The translations under genes were made by a program, and so were the position numbers. From a virus, in the IMG/VR virus record IMGVR_UViG_3300025425_000029, positions 1 through 51,825 of that record: DNA of 51,825 nucleotides; one strand, given 5' to 3'. The stretch's first letter is position 1; each line of letters opens with the position of its first letter. Shown piece after piece: positions 21,441-29,422 of this stretch. Below the pieces are notes generated by a model. That model worked only from the letters and a program-made list of their open reading frames with translations, made no database searches and was not told where the DNA came from.

Positions 21441-23266
21441 GTGATATTCTAATTAAACGGTTAACATTCGATAATATGTATTCTTATGGTGCTGCTAATG
21501 AGATGATTCTAGATGCTAGCACAATAACTCAGCTTCGTGCTATTAATGGTTATGGTAAGACCTCTATTGCTCTTATCTTACAAGAAATTCTATTTAATAA
21601 AAACTTTCGTAATGTAAAGAAAGGTGATATTCTTAATAGGGTTAATGGTTCTAAAACATGGAGCGGTAAACTAGAGTTCTTAGTTAGAGGTGTAGAATAC
21701 TCAATTGCTGTAACTAGAACAGGTGCTGCTACTAAAGTTAAATTGATAGAAGCTGGTAAAGATATATCTGAGCATAAAGTAATTGATACTTACAAGAAAG
21801 TTCACGACATTCTAGGTATGAACTTTGATACTTTCTCCCAGCTTACTTACCAATCGTCAACTGATTTACTAGACTTCCTAAAAGCGACTGACGCAAATCG
21901 TAAGAAGTTTTTAATTAAGCTGTTTAATCTAGAAAAGTACACTGATATCGGTGATCGTATTAAGCTAATTGCAAGTGCGACTGATAAAGAAATGGGCGTC
22001 TTACAAACAGAAGCTAATACTGTTGCTTCTTTTTTAAATTCAGTAAGTATCACAGATATGCAATTTGAGGTTGTAGAACCTGAGGTAGACGCAGAATTAA
22101 GTGTTAGACGTGCTCAATTATTATCAGAACTTAAAAATATTAACGATACTTGCTTACGTATTGATAAAAACAACATGGCTATGCAAGAAAGAGACGACCT
22201 TCGTTTCGACCCAGGAATGACTAAGCCTACTCCTTTTGAGTTTATGGAACAGATGCAAGCTCTGCGTTTTAACCTAACAAGTCTAGCAGGTAACGTTAAT
22301 AAGTATAAAACCGAAAAGGTTAGTATAAAAATTAGAGATACTTGCTCTTCTTGCGGACAAGCTATTGATAATACACATCTCAGTAAAATGCGAGATGAGT
22401 TAGATACTAAGATCTTTGATACAGAAGAGCTTATTAATACAGAAGCAGAAAGATACAAAGTATGGGAGCAGCAATTTAACGAGATAAAGATAGAAGAAAA
22501 AGCATATAATATAAACGATACTGCTATAAAGCGTTTTGAACAATTATCTCAAGTTATTGATGAGTCAATACCAACTGATTATCCTAACGCTACAGAGATA
22601 GAAGCAGAATCAAAACAGCTTGCTGCACAGATTAAAACACAAAACGAACTTAGAAAATCAGCAGTTACGTTTAATAAGGATGTAAGTGCTCATAACTCAA
22701 AACGCGAAGCACTAATTGAGCAAAAAAGTGAATTTACAATTAGACAAAATAGTATAGCAAATGATATACTTATTAAATCGGGTCTAATAAATTCTGACAA
22801 TACTCTGAAAAAAGCATTCAGTGCTTCTGGTATCGTAGCCTTTAAATTAGAGAATTTGACGAAAGAGCTTGAAACTACTATTAATTACTATTTGGCAATC
22901 ATGTCAGACGGTCAATTTCAAGTTGAGTTCACGCTAACTAACGAAAAACTCAACATCTTCATTATCAACAATGGTTACAAAAGCCCTGTTGAAACAGTTT
23001 CTGGCGGAGAATTTAGCCGAATCCAAATTTCCATTCTTTTAGCGATACGTAAATTGCTCTCTAAACTAGGGGGCAGTAGTATAAATCTGTTGTTCTTAGA
23101 CGAAATAACAGGTGTGCTAGATGCGGAAGGAAAAGAAAAGTTAATTGAAGTATTGCTTCAAGAGACGGATCTTAACGTGTTTTTAATCACTCACGAATTT
23201 AATCATCCTCTAGTTGATAAGATAGAGATAATTAAAGAAAATAACATCAGCAGTATTGCCCGCTGA
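21437..23266 (+). CDS. SbcC/gp46-like SMC-type ATPase
   Basis: Partner of the SbcD-like nuclease. The N-terminal ATPase half has a Walker A variant in RAINGYGKTSIAL, the centre is coiled coil with a zinc-hook CxxC (Cys303, Cys306 in RDTCSSCGQAI), and the C-terminal half has the ABC signature TVSGGEFSRIQISIL, Walker B LLFLDEITGVLDAEG and the switch segment FLITHEFNHP. At 609 residues it is short like T4 gp46 and unlike long bacterial SbcC, so the coiled coil is short. Acts in double-strand end processing. Confidence 0.9.
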   Translation: MSDILIKRLTFDNMYSYGAANEMILDASTITQLRAINGYGKTSIALILQEILFNKNFRNVKKGDILNRVNGSKTWSGKLEFLVRGVEYSIAVTRTGAATKVKLIEAGKDISEHKVIDTYKKVHDILGMNFDTFSQLTYQSSTDLLDFLKATDANRKKFLIKLFNLEKYTDIGDRIKLIASATDKEMGVLQTEANTVASFLNSVSITDMQFEVVEPEVDAELSVRRAQLLSELKNINDTCLRIDKNNMAMQERDDLRFDPGMTKPTPFEFMEQMQALRFNLTSLAGNVNKYKTEKVSIKIRDTCSSCGQAIDNTHLSKMRDELDTKIFDTEELINTEAERYKVWEQQFNEIKIEEKAYNINDTAIKRFEQLSQVIDESIPTDYPNATEIEAESKQLAAQIKTQNELRKSAVTFNKDVSAHNSKREALIEQKSEFTIRQNSIANDILIKSGLINSDNTLKKAFSASGIVAFKLENLTKELETTINYYLAIMSDGQFQVEFTLTNEKLNIFIINNGYKSPVETVSGGEFSRIQISILLAIRKLLSKLGGSSINLLFLDEITGVLDAEGKEKLIEVLLQETDLNVFLITHEFNHPLVDKIEIIKENNISSIAR

Positions 23267-23305
23267 GGCCGGTAATACTTCATTTTATGCGTAAAGGAGC
23301 TATAT

Positions 23306-25432
23306 ATGCTAACAATTGGAAAAAGTCCAATTCATTTTAAGTTCAAAAAGGACTTTAAGAGTTCATTTTTGAAACAAGAAGTACACTGGGGGTTCGGTGG
23401 TCTTTCTGCGTTTACTTATTACAGAACCTATTCCCGTAAAAAAGAAAATGGTAAGATGGAAAACTGGAACGATACTGTCGTTCGAGTTGTAGAAGGTATG
23501 TTTTCTATTCTAAAAACTCATGCTATTACATCTGAACATACATGGGATGAAAAACGTGCACACAAACTTGCAGAAGAGTGTGCTCAGCGGCTATTTGAAT
23601 TCAAATGGACACCTCCGGGTCGTGGTCTATGGATGATGGGAACTCCGTTTGTTCACGAAAAGGGTGGAGCGGCTCTAAATAACTGCGGATTCGTATCTAC
23701 CGAAGATATTGATGCAGAAATGTCTAAACCATTCGCGTTTCTCATGGATATGAGTATGGTGGGTGTAGGCGTAGGTTTCGACACTAAAGGTGCAGGTAAG
23801 ATTGCTTCTTGTATCCCAGAAGGCGATATCGAAGTTATCACTGTTGAAGATTCTCGTGAAGGTTGGGTAGAGCTAATTTCTTGCCTAATTGATTCGTATT
23901 TAGAAGAAGGTTCTAACCCTGTTGGACACGATACTTCTTTAGTACGTGGTTATGGTGAGCCTATTGTAGGTTTTGGTGGCGTAGCTTCTGGTCCCGAACC
24001 TCTAATTCAGGGTTTTAATGGTATTAAAGCTATCCTAGAGATTCGTGCTCTATCAGCTAGTCCATTACTTACTTCCGTAGATATTACAGATATTATGAAT
24101 ATCATCGGTAAAGTAGTAGTTGCAGGTAATGTTCGTCGTACCGCAGAGATCGCATTTGGGGAACCAGATGATTACGAATTTGCTAATATGAAGAACTGGA
24201 AAGACTTTGGTGTAGAAACTGGTAGTGCCGCACCACCTGAGCTTGCAGCAATTAATAAACAAGACTTCGACGATTATAACGCCTTTAAGCGTCAGTCTGA
24301 AATCGCTAAAAAGTATGCTGATTATGATTGGTCTTACAAGTTTGGTGGATGGCGCTGGGCTAGTAACAATAGTATCTTTGCTAAGTTAGGTATGGATTAT
24401 ACTAAAGTATCTGAAAGTGTAGCTACTAACGGTGAACCAGGTTTTGCATGGTTAGAAAATATGCAAGCTTATAGTCGTATGAAAGACCCACCAGACCATA
24501 AAGACTATCGTGTTCGTGGAGGTAATCCATGTTTAGAACAGTCTCTTGAGCCTTATGAGCTATGCTGCCTTGTAGAGACTTTCCCAGCAGTACACGATGA
24601 TTACTGGGACTACCAGAGAACTCTAAAATTTGCCTATCTCTATGCAAAAACTGTCACTCTTATGCCTACGCATTGGAGAGATACGAATGATGTTATTAAA
24701 CGTAATCGTAGAATTGGTACATCGCAAAGCGGTATCCAGGACGCTATGCTAAAGTTTGGTCGTAGACGTTATCTTACTGAGTTCTGTGATAGAGCCTATA
24801 GCTATATCTCATACCTAGACCAAAAGTACTCGGAATGGATGGGAGTACCTCTATCAATCAAAAGAACTAGTGTAAAACCTTCAGGAACAGTATCTCTAGT
24901 AGCTGGCTCTTTACCAGGTATTCACTATGCTGAATCTGAGTCTTACTATAGATTAGTCAGAGTAGCAAGTAATAGTGCTCTAATACCTATCCTACAAGAA
25001 TCAGGATACCGTATTGAGGAAGCTGCAAGTGATCCTATTAGAACGGCAGTTATTTACTTCCCAGTACTTCACCCGGTAGGTACAATCTCTAAGAAAGATG
25101 TGTCTATTTGGGAACAGTTTGCTAACGCAGCTGATATGCAGTACTATTGGGCAGATAACCAAGTATCTATTACTATCACTTTCAACGAGCATGAAAAAAG
25201 CCAAATTGCAAGAGCACTTAGCTGTTACGATACTAGGCTAAAAGGTGTATCACTACTTCCTATTAGTGAGCATGGATACGTTCAAGCACCTTATACGCCT
25301 GCACCAAGAGAAGAAATTGAAGCCTATGCAGCAACTCTATCTCCTCTTAACTTTGCAGCGTTAAGTGATCTAGAAGAAGGTGAAGATGCAGACGCTAATA
25401 AGTTCTGTGACTCTGATGGATGCGTAATATAA
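23306..25432 (+). CDS. Class II (adenosylcobalamin) ribonucleotide reductase, monomeric type
   Basis: Reduces ribonucleotides to deoxyribonucleotides using coenzyme B12. The length (708 residues) and the order match the monomeric RTPR class: WTPPGRGLWMMGTP, the first redox cysteine in NNCGFVST, a VAGNVRRTAE strand, the radical-site NPCLEQSLEP (Asn407, Cys409, Glu411), KPSGTVSLVAGSLPGIHYAE, and a C-terminal redox CDSDGC pair. It needs no small subunit or oxygen. AAGGAG precedes ATG at 23306. It starts the nucleotide-metabolism block and its end overlaps the DUF1289 gene by 13 bases. B12 must come from the host, which suggests a host able to make or import it. Confidence 0.95.
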   Translation: MLTIGKSPIHFKFKKDFKSSFLKQEVHWGFGGLSAFTYYRTYSRKKENGKMENWNDTVVRVVEGMFSILKTHAITSEHTWDEKRAHKLAEECAQRLFEFKWTPPGRGLWMMGTPFVHEKGGAALNNCGFVSTEDIDAEMSKPFAFLMDMSMVGVGVGFDTKGAGKIASCIPEGDIEVITVEDSREGWVELISCLIDSYLEEGSNPVGHDTSLVRGYGEPIVGFGGVASGPEPLIQGFNGIKAILEIRALSASPLLTSVDITDIMNIIGKVVVAGNVRRTAEIAFGEPDDYEFANMKNWKDFGVETGSAAPPELAAINKQDFDDYNAFKRQSEIAKKYADYDWSYKFGGWRWASNNSIFAKLGMDYTKVSESVATNGEPGFAWLENMQAYSRMKDPPDHKDYRVRGGNPCLEQSLEPYELCCLVETFPAVHDDYWDYQRTLKFAYLYAKTVTLMPTHWRDTNDVIKRNRRIGTSQSGIQDAMLKFGRRRYLTEFCDRAYSYISYLDQKYSEWMGVPLSIKRTSVKPSGTVSLVAGSLPGIHYAESESYYRLVRVASNSALIPILQESGYRIEEAASDPIRTAVIYFPVLHPVGTISKKDVSIWEQFANAADMQYYWADNQVSITITFNEHEKSQIARALSCYDTRLKGVSLLPISEHGYVQAPYTPAPREEIEAYAATLSPLNFAALSDLEEGEDADANKFCDSDGCVI

Positions 25433-25599
25433 AGTCTCCATGTATACAACAATGCACACTCCTTAAGGGGGTGTGCATTGGCTGTTATAGAACACAAGAT
25501 GAAATTAGAGAGTGGTTTATAGCAGATGATGATAGAAAAACTCAAATCTTAAAGGATATAGAATGCCGAAAATACTGGTTAACCTATGCTAATAACTAA
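25420..25599 (+). CDS. DUF1289-family cysteine protein
   Basis: A 59-residue ORF overlapping both neighbours. It starts MRNIKSPCIQQCTLLKGVCI and continues GCYRTQDEIREWF, the exact DUF1289 pattern (SPC-x3-C...CxGC-x-RT-x-x-EI-x-x-W), a small protein predicted to bind an iron-sulfur cluster through four cysteines (Cys8, Cys12, Cys19, Cys22). In bacteria it accompanies diverse genes; its role is unknown. A stable hairpin lies in its early codons. Next to RNR and glutaredoxin it might have a redox or cluster-related role. Confidence 0.8.
   Translation: MRNIKSPCIQQCTLLKGVCIGCYRTQDEIREWFIADDDRKTQILKDIECRKYWLTYANN
25450..25480 (+). other. 13-bp hairpin after the RNR gene
   Basis: CAATGCACACTCC (25450-25462) pairs with GGGGTGTGCATTG (25468-25480), one G-T wobble, five-base loop TTAAG. 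It sits in the DUF1289 coding sequence 18 bases after the RNR stop, with no following T-run. It might set the 3' end or stability of RNR mRNA. Confidence 0.6.
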
Positions 25600-26520
25600 A
25601 AACGTATTATCGAATAACAATAGAAGATTTGCTTATTATAAATCTCTGAACAAGATTAAAACAGAAGGAGGCTACGTAGTTAATCCTGAAGATTTAGGGG
25701 ATGGTAGCCATCAAAAAGTTATTATAACATGTGATTCACAAAAATCAGAAAAATGTTTAAATATAGTAGAAAGGGAATGGAGACAAGTAAGTAAACAAAG
25801 AGATAGAACGAACGGTAAAGATTACTGTATGTTTTGTCAAAAAACGGAAGAATTTTCTGGGAGAAATAATCCTAACAGCAAATATATTTTTGATGATTCT
25901 TTTTTCTGTAATATAGATTCACCTGAAAAAGCTTATCTATTAGGTTGGATAGCGAGCGACGGCACTATAGCAAAAAGTAGTATAACTATTGCAATAAGAG
26001 ATTACGACGTCAGTACTCTGATCGATTTACGTAATATTATATGCAACGAATTACCTATCAGAGATAAAAGTAATTTAAAATCTCTTACCATAAGCTCTAC
26101 AGAAATAGTTAAAGATGTGTTGCGTCATCTTGGTTTGAAAACCTACGGAAAAAAAGATACTGCTATACAATTTCCTACAATAAAAAAAGAATTAGAAGTT
26201 TATTTTATTAGAGGTTTTTTCGATGGTGACGGTTCTGTAAATAAACACGATAGAAGACCAAGAGTATCTATAAGTTCTAACTCAGTGAGTATCTTAAATA
26301 GCTTAAAAAGTATTATAGGGTGTGGTAATGTGTATACAAGCAATAATCAATCAGTATGGGAGGTTAACCAAGCTAAAAAAGCTTTAGAATTTTTAGCTTG
26401 GTTATACGAAGATAAGAATGTTCCTTACTTACGTAGAAAGTATGAGATTTATTTAGACCTATCTTCGTGGGTTCCTTCATTATCAGGTGCAGATTCCTAT
26501 AGAAATTTTAATTTAGGTCC
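25586..26520 (+). mobile_element. LAGLIDADG homing endonuclease inserted at the dUTPase start
   Basis: The endonuclease part is a mobile homing gene joined in frame to dUTPase. It lacks Cys1 at the start and His-Asn plus Cys/Ser/Thr at the junction, so it is not a classical intein; nor is there room for a group I intron core outside coding sequence. AGGAG at 26521-26525 with an ATA codon eight bases later (26534, where ATG would encode MNKSRKDAILPK) looks like the old dUTPase start. A second candidate is ATG at 25563 with AAAGGA before it, giving a nine-codon ORF starting MPKILVN. Confidence 0.6.
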
Positions 26521-26941
26521 AGGAGTAATTAAAATAAACAAAAGTAGGAAAGATGCAATTTTACCTAAAATATCTGATATTCACGCGTCTGGTATTGATT
26601 TACATTTAATTGATAAAGTAAAAGACTTTGGGCCAAATACTGTATTGTATACAACAGGATTAAAAGTACAACCACCTATGGGTTATTATTTTGATTTAGT
26701 TCCGAGAAGCAGTATTAGTAAAACGTCTTTTATGCTGGCTAATAGTGTAGGTATAATTGACGAAAACTACATTGGGGAAGTTATGGTAGCTTTGTATAAT
26801 TACGGTAAAGATGAAATAGATTTCCCTTCTAGGCTTGTTCAATTAGTTTTACGGAAAAAATATGCCTTTGAAGTAGTAGAGGTTGAAGACCTAGAAGAAA
26901 CAGCTCGTGGTGAGTTAGGTTTCGGTTCTACAGGAGTATAA
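25586..26941 (+). CDS. Homing endonuclease-dUTPase fusion
   Basis: One 451-codon frame holds two proteins. Residues 1-305 form a LAGLIDADG homing endonuclease: a four-cysteine finger (Cys49, Cys57, Cys81, Cys84), a NUMOD3-like SGRNNPNSKY, LAGLIDADG motif 1 (YLLGWIASDGT, 117-127) and motif 2 (YFIRGFFDGDGSV, 206-218). Residues 314-451 form a complete trimeric-type dUTPase: motif 1 ASGIDL (334-339), motif 2 PRSSISK, motif 3 NSVGIIDENYIGE with catalytic Asp392, motif 4-like SRLVQLVL and motif 5 RGELGFGSTG (441-450). dUTPase makes dUMP for ThyA and keeps dUTP out of DNA. No intein splice residues are visible. The whole frame starts in the DUF1289 gene; a free dUTPase could also start inside it. 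Confidence 0.85.
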   Translation: MLITKNVLSNNNRRFAYYKSLNKIKTEGGYVVNPEDLGDGSHQKVIITCDSQKSEKCLNIVEREWRQVSKQRDRTNGKDYCMFCQKTEEFSGRNNPNSKYIFDDSFFCNIDSPEKAYLLGWIASDGTIAKSSITIAIRDYDVSTLIDLRNIICNELPIRDKSNLKSLTISSTEIVKDVLRHLGLKTYGKKDTAIQFPTIKKELEVYFIRGFFDGDGSVNKHDRRPRVSISSNSVSILNSLKSIIGCGNVYTSNNQSVWEVNQAKKALEFLAWLYEDKNVPYLRRKYEIYLDLSSWVPSLSGADSYRNFNLGPGVIKINKSRKDAILPKISDIHASGIDLHLIDKVKDFGPNTVLYTTGLKVQPPMGYYFDLVPRSSISKTSFMLANSVGIIDENYIGEVMVALYNYGKDEIDFPSRLVQLVLRKKYAFEVVEVEDLEETARGELGFGSTGV

Positions 26942-27166
26942 ATGACAGTTATATGGAGTATGGATAACTGTACCTATTGTACTTTAGCTAAGAAGCTGAT
27001 GGTAATTAAGGGTATGCAGTTTGAAGAACGTAATATTAATAAGAAGTGGTCAAAACATGACTTGTTAAAAGAGGTACCTAATGCTAAGAAATTACCACAA
27101 ATAGTTATTGATAATATTTGTATTGGAGGTTATAATGAGTTAGTGGAGTATTTTAACTCCCATTAA
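26942..27166 (+). CDS. Glutaredoxin
   Basis: A 74-residue thioredoxin-fold protein starting on the base after the dUTPase stop. It has the CxxC active site in NCTYC (Cys10, Cys13), the cis-proline KLPQIVIDN segment and a C-terminal GGYNELVEY matching the GSH/GG motif. It would supply electrons for reduction of the RNR disulfide and so links with the class II reductase upstream. It ends 16 bases before PhoH. Confidence 0.93.
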   Translation: MTVIWSMDNCTYCTLAKKLMVIKGMQFEERNINKKWSKHDLLKEVPNAKKLPQIVIDNICIGGYNELVEYFNSH

Positions 27167-27182
27167 TTCTGAAAGGCAGTTC

Positions 27183-27920
27183 ATGTCAAGAAAAAAGCAA
27201 AATAACTATAGTAATCAAAAGCAATCAAGTACTAAAGAAGTTAAAGAGGTTAAGCTAAGAAGAGTAAGAATCGACGACCTAAACACTTTTGAACCACTTA
27301 CTGAAAACCAAAAAAGAGCTTACAGTGAGTATGATACTGATACAAATATTGTATTAGATGGTAGTGCAGGTACAGGTAAAACTTTTCTTAGTTTATACCT
27401 AGCTTTAGAAGAGGTTTTAGACCCTTCGTATAGTTATAAAAAAGTTGCAATCTTTAGATCTGCTGTTGCTACTAGAAACATTGGTTTTCTAAAAGGCGAC
27501 GACAATGAAAAAATTGCAGTCTATGAAGCTCCTTATCAGGGTATCTGTGAGGAGCTTTTTGGTATGAAAGACGCATACGAAAGTCTTAAAGAACAGGGCA
27601 ATATCGAGTTTCGTAGCACGTCGTTTAATAGAGGTATTAGCTTAGATAATACAATCTTCTATGTAGATGAGATGCAAAACCTAAGTTTCCACGAGCTAGA
27701 TACTATTCAAACAAGAATAGGTAAAAACTCTAAAATTATTTACTCAGGTGATTACACACAGACTGACTTAGAAAAACGTGATAGTGGTGGTATACTTGAA
27801 TTTCTCAAAATCATTAAAGAGATGGGTCGTTTTAGTTATACAACCTTTACTACAGATGATATTGTAAGAAGCGAGCTTGTTAAAGAGTATCTAGTTACAA
27901 AAGCTAAGCTAGGTATGTAA
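27183..27920 (+). CDS. phoH: PhoH-like ATPase
   Basis: P-loop ATPase of the PhoH family, about 245 residues. Walker A is LDGSAGTGKTFLSL near residue 59, then KVAIFRSAVATRNIGFLKGD, the Walker B FYVDEMQNLSFHELDTIQTR, and IYSGDYTQTDL as sensor. The first 40 residues are basic and polar. PhoH is common in phages, where it has been linked to phosphate stress, RNA or nucleotide metabolism; its phage role is not settled. AAAGGC precedes the ATG. It abuts the next gene with no spacing. Confidence 0.93.
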   Translation: MSRKKQNNYSNQKQSSTKEVKEVKLRRVRIDDLNTFEPLTENQKRAYSEYDTDTNIVLDGSAGTGKTFLSLYLALEEVLDPSYSYKKVAIFRSAVATRNIGFLKGDDNEKIAVYEAPYQGICEELFGMKDAYESLKEQGNIEFRSTSFNRGISLDNTIFYVDEMQNLSFHELDTIQTRIGKNSKIIYSGDYTQTDLEKRDSGGILEFLKIIKEMGRFSYTTFTTDDIVRSELVKEYLVTKAKLGM

Positions 27921-28373
27921 ATGAGTTCTGCAAGTAAACTTAAAGGCTCTGCCTATGAAGCTAAGCTTAAGGACATTCTCAACAAAGAGTTTCCCTCTAT
28001 ACAGTTTGAGCGTGTCCCTCTAAGTGGGGCAATATCGTACCTAAAAGGAGATTTATGGACTCCTCATGACACTGCTGCTTGGCCTTGGTGTATAGAGGCT
28101 AAGCACTATAAAGAAGTCAAATGGGACAATTTACTTACAGCTAAGTCATCTGATCTACATAGCTTCTGGGCCCAGACTATAAGAGAAGCAGAAGTTATGA
28201 AGAAAAGACCTTTACTTATGTTTAGGTGGAACCGTTCTAAAGATTTCGTTGCCTTTGACGATCATATACAGGTTGATTCTTATGTAGAGATTAACTCTTT
28301 TGGTAATAAATTTAAAATCGCGCTACTAGACGATTGGTTAAAGGCAGTTAAAAGTCAAACTAATCTTGCCTAA
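27921..28373 (+). CDS. PD-(D/E)XK nuclease, possible Holliday junction resolvase
   Basis: A 150-residue protein with SKLKGSAYEAKLKDILN at the start (Glu in the first helix), FERVPLSGA, then LKGDLWTP and a CIEAKHY segment, giving the D...E-x-K active site of PD-(D/E)XK nucleases such as archaeal-type resolvases. Further conserved-looking parts are SFWAQTIREAEV and RPLLMFRWN. It would cut branched DNA made during recombination and replication, matching the SbcCD and UvsW-like genes. The exact substrate is inferred from family resemblance. Confidence 0.65.
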   Translation: MSSASKLKGSAYEAKLKDILNKEFPSIQFERVPLSGAISYLKGDLWTPHDTAAWPWCIEAKHYKEVKWDNLLTAKSSDLHSFWAQTIREAEVMKKRPLLMFRWNRSKDFVAFDDHIQVDSYVEINSFGNKFKIALLDDWLKAVKSQTNLA

Positions 28374-28394
28374 TGCTTAATATTATGCTAATAT
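28366..28394 (+). promoter_or_regulatory. Promoter before the exonuclease gene
   Basis: TTGCCT (28366-28371), 17 bases, TAATAT (28389-28394), overlapping the upstream stop codon. The stretch CCTAATGCTTAAT and downstream ATTAAGTATAGAAACAAGG closely repeat the element at 5442-5485. The repeated body between and after the hexamers suggests a shared regulator or a recent duplication. Confidence 0.55.
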
Positions 28395-28418
28395 TAAGTA
28401 TAGAAACAAGGAATAACA

Positions 28419-29264
28419 ATGTCAAAAGAGTGGAATGATTTAGCAGACTTGGAACAAGCTGTTAATGACTATGCAGATTTTAATAATCTACTATTAATCG
28501 ATTCAAATAACGTAGCATATCGTTATTTACATCGTAAAAACTATGACTCTTACCAAGAGGATTATCAAAGAACATTATCTTCTTTAGCTAAATCATATAA
28601 AGCTAAAAGAACTATTGCTTGCTTTGACTTTGGTAAGAGTTACTACCGTCTAGCTATGTTAGAGGATTATAAAGGCACTCGTAAAAAGCCAGATACTCAA
28701 GAAGAGATTGATAGAGCAGAAGCTTTCTTCACTGTTTTAAATGAGCTTCCAGATACATTATACGAGGAAACTCTTAAACATAGGGGTGTAGAAGCAGACG
28801 ATTTAATTGCTTATCTAGCGATTAATCTAAAAGAAGAATACGATCATGTATGGATTGTTTCTTCTGATAAAGACTTAATTCAACTAGTTGATGATAATGT
28901 GTCTATCTTTTCTATTTTTAGCCGTAAAGAGATTACTGCTGATAGTCTATATAATGATCTAGGATTGAGTCCTTCGCAGTTTATGCTTTCTAGAATTATT
29001 GAAGGCGATAAAGGCGATAACATTATTGGTATTGAGGGTATCGGCCCTAAACGTGCCCAAGCTTTAGCTAAAGAGTATGGAACTTTTGAGAATCTAATGA
29101 GGGCTTTACCAATTCCTGGTAAGTCTAAATTTATTCAAAATCTAAATGCAGGTGTAGATAAGCTTATTGAGAACGAGAAGCTAATCAATTTACATAGCTA
29201 CCACGAGCAAGCTATTGAGGCTGGTAAGGACGAAGACGTCCTAGATATTCTGGCTGAGCTGTAA
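28419..29264 (+). CDS. 5'-3' exonuclease (FEN/T5 type)
   Basis: Flap endonuclease/5'-3' exonuclease of 281 residues. Motifs: LLLIDSNNVAYRY at the N-terminus, IACFDFGKSYYR, LKHRGVEADDLIAYLA with the metal-binding acids, WIVSSDKDLIQL, then GDKGDNIIGIEGIGPKRAQA, the helix-hairpin-helix segment that binds DNA. It removes RNA primers and flaps, the activity missing from the phage Pol I. It has its own promoter and an AAGGAATAACA site. The gap to DHFR is 131-158 bases and holds a hairpin. Confidence 0.92.
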   Translation: MSKEWNDLADLEQAVNDYADFNNLLLIDSNNVAYRYLHRKNYDSYQEDYQRTLSSLAKSYKAKRTIACFDFGKSYYRLAMLEDYKGTRKKPDTQEEIDRAEAFFTVLNELPDTLYEETLKHRGVEADDLIAYLAINLKEEYDHVWIVSSDKDLIQLVDDNVSIFSIFSRKEITADSLYNDLGLSPSQFMLSRIIEGDKGDNIIGIEGIGPKRAQALAKEYGTFENLMRALPIPGKSKFIQNLNAGVDKLIENEKLINLHSYHEQAIEAGKDEDVLDILAEL

Positions 29265-29319
29265 ATATCATAAAGATAATTTTATAAGGGTGTCACTATA
29301 GCCACCTAATTCTACAAAC

Positions 29320-29372
29320 GGCAATCAACATAAATCAATATGCATTAGTAGTGTATTACTATGTTGGTTGCC
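29320..29372 (+). other. 13-bp hairpin upstream of DHFR
   Basis: GGCAATCAACATA (29320-29332) pairs with TATGTTGGTTGCC (29360-29372), one G-T wobble, with an inner AGTA/TACT stem in the 27-base loop. There is no T-run, so it is not a typical terminator. It may regulate DHFR/ThyA expression. A weak promoter-like pair TTGGTT/TAATAA overlaps its right arm at 29364-29391. Confidence 0.5.
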
Positions 29373-29422
29373 TAGAAAATTAAGATAATAAATCTATGTT
29401 TTCAAACTTTTTGGAAAATCTA

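Noticed and set aside
25586-26941. Intein or group I intron in dUTPase
   Set aside because: No Cys or Ser at the insert start, no His-Asn and nucleophile at the junction, and the endonuclease frame leaves no room for a catalytic intron core.
29291-29301. TCACTATAG resembles the core of a T7 promoter
   Set aside because: Only nine bases match; the upstream recognition part of a T7 promoter is absent, and a second near match (CACTATAGGG near 42085) lies inside a coding gene. A nine-base match is expected by chance in this length.
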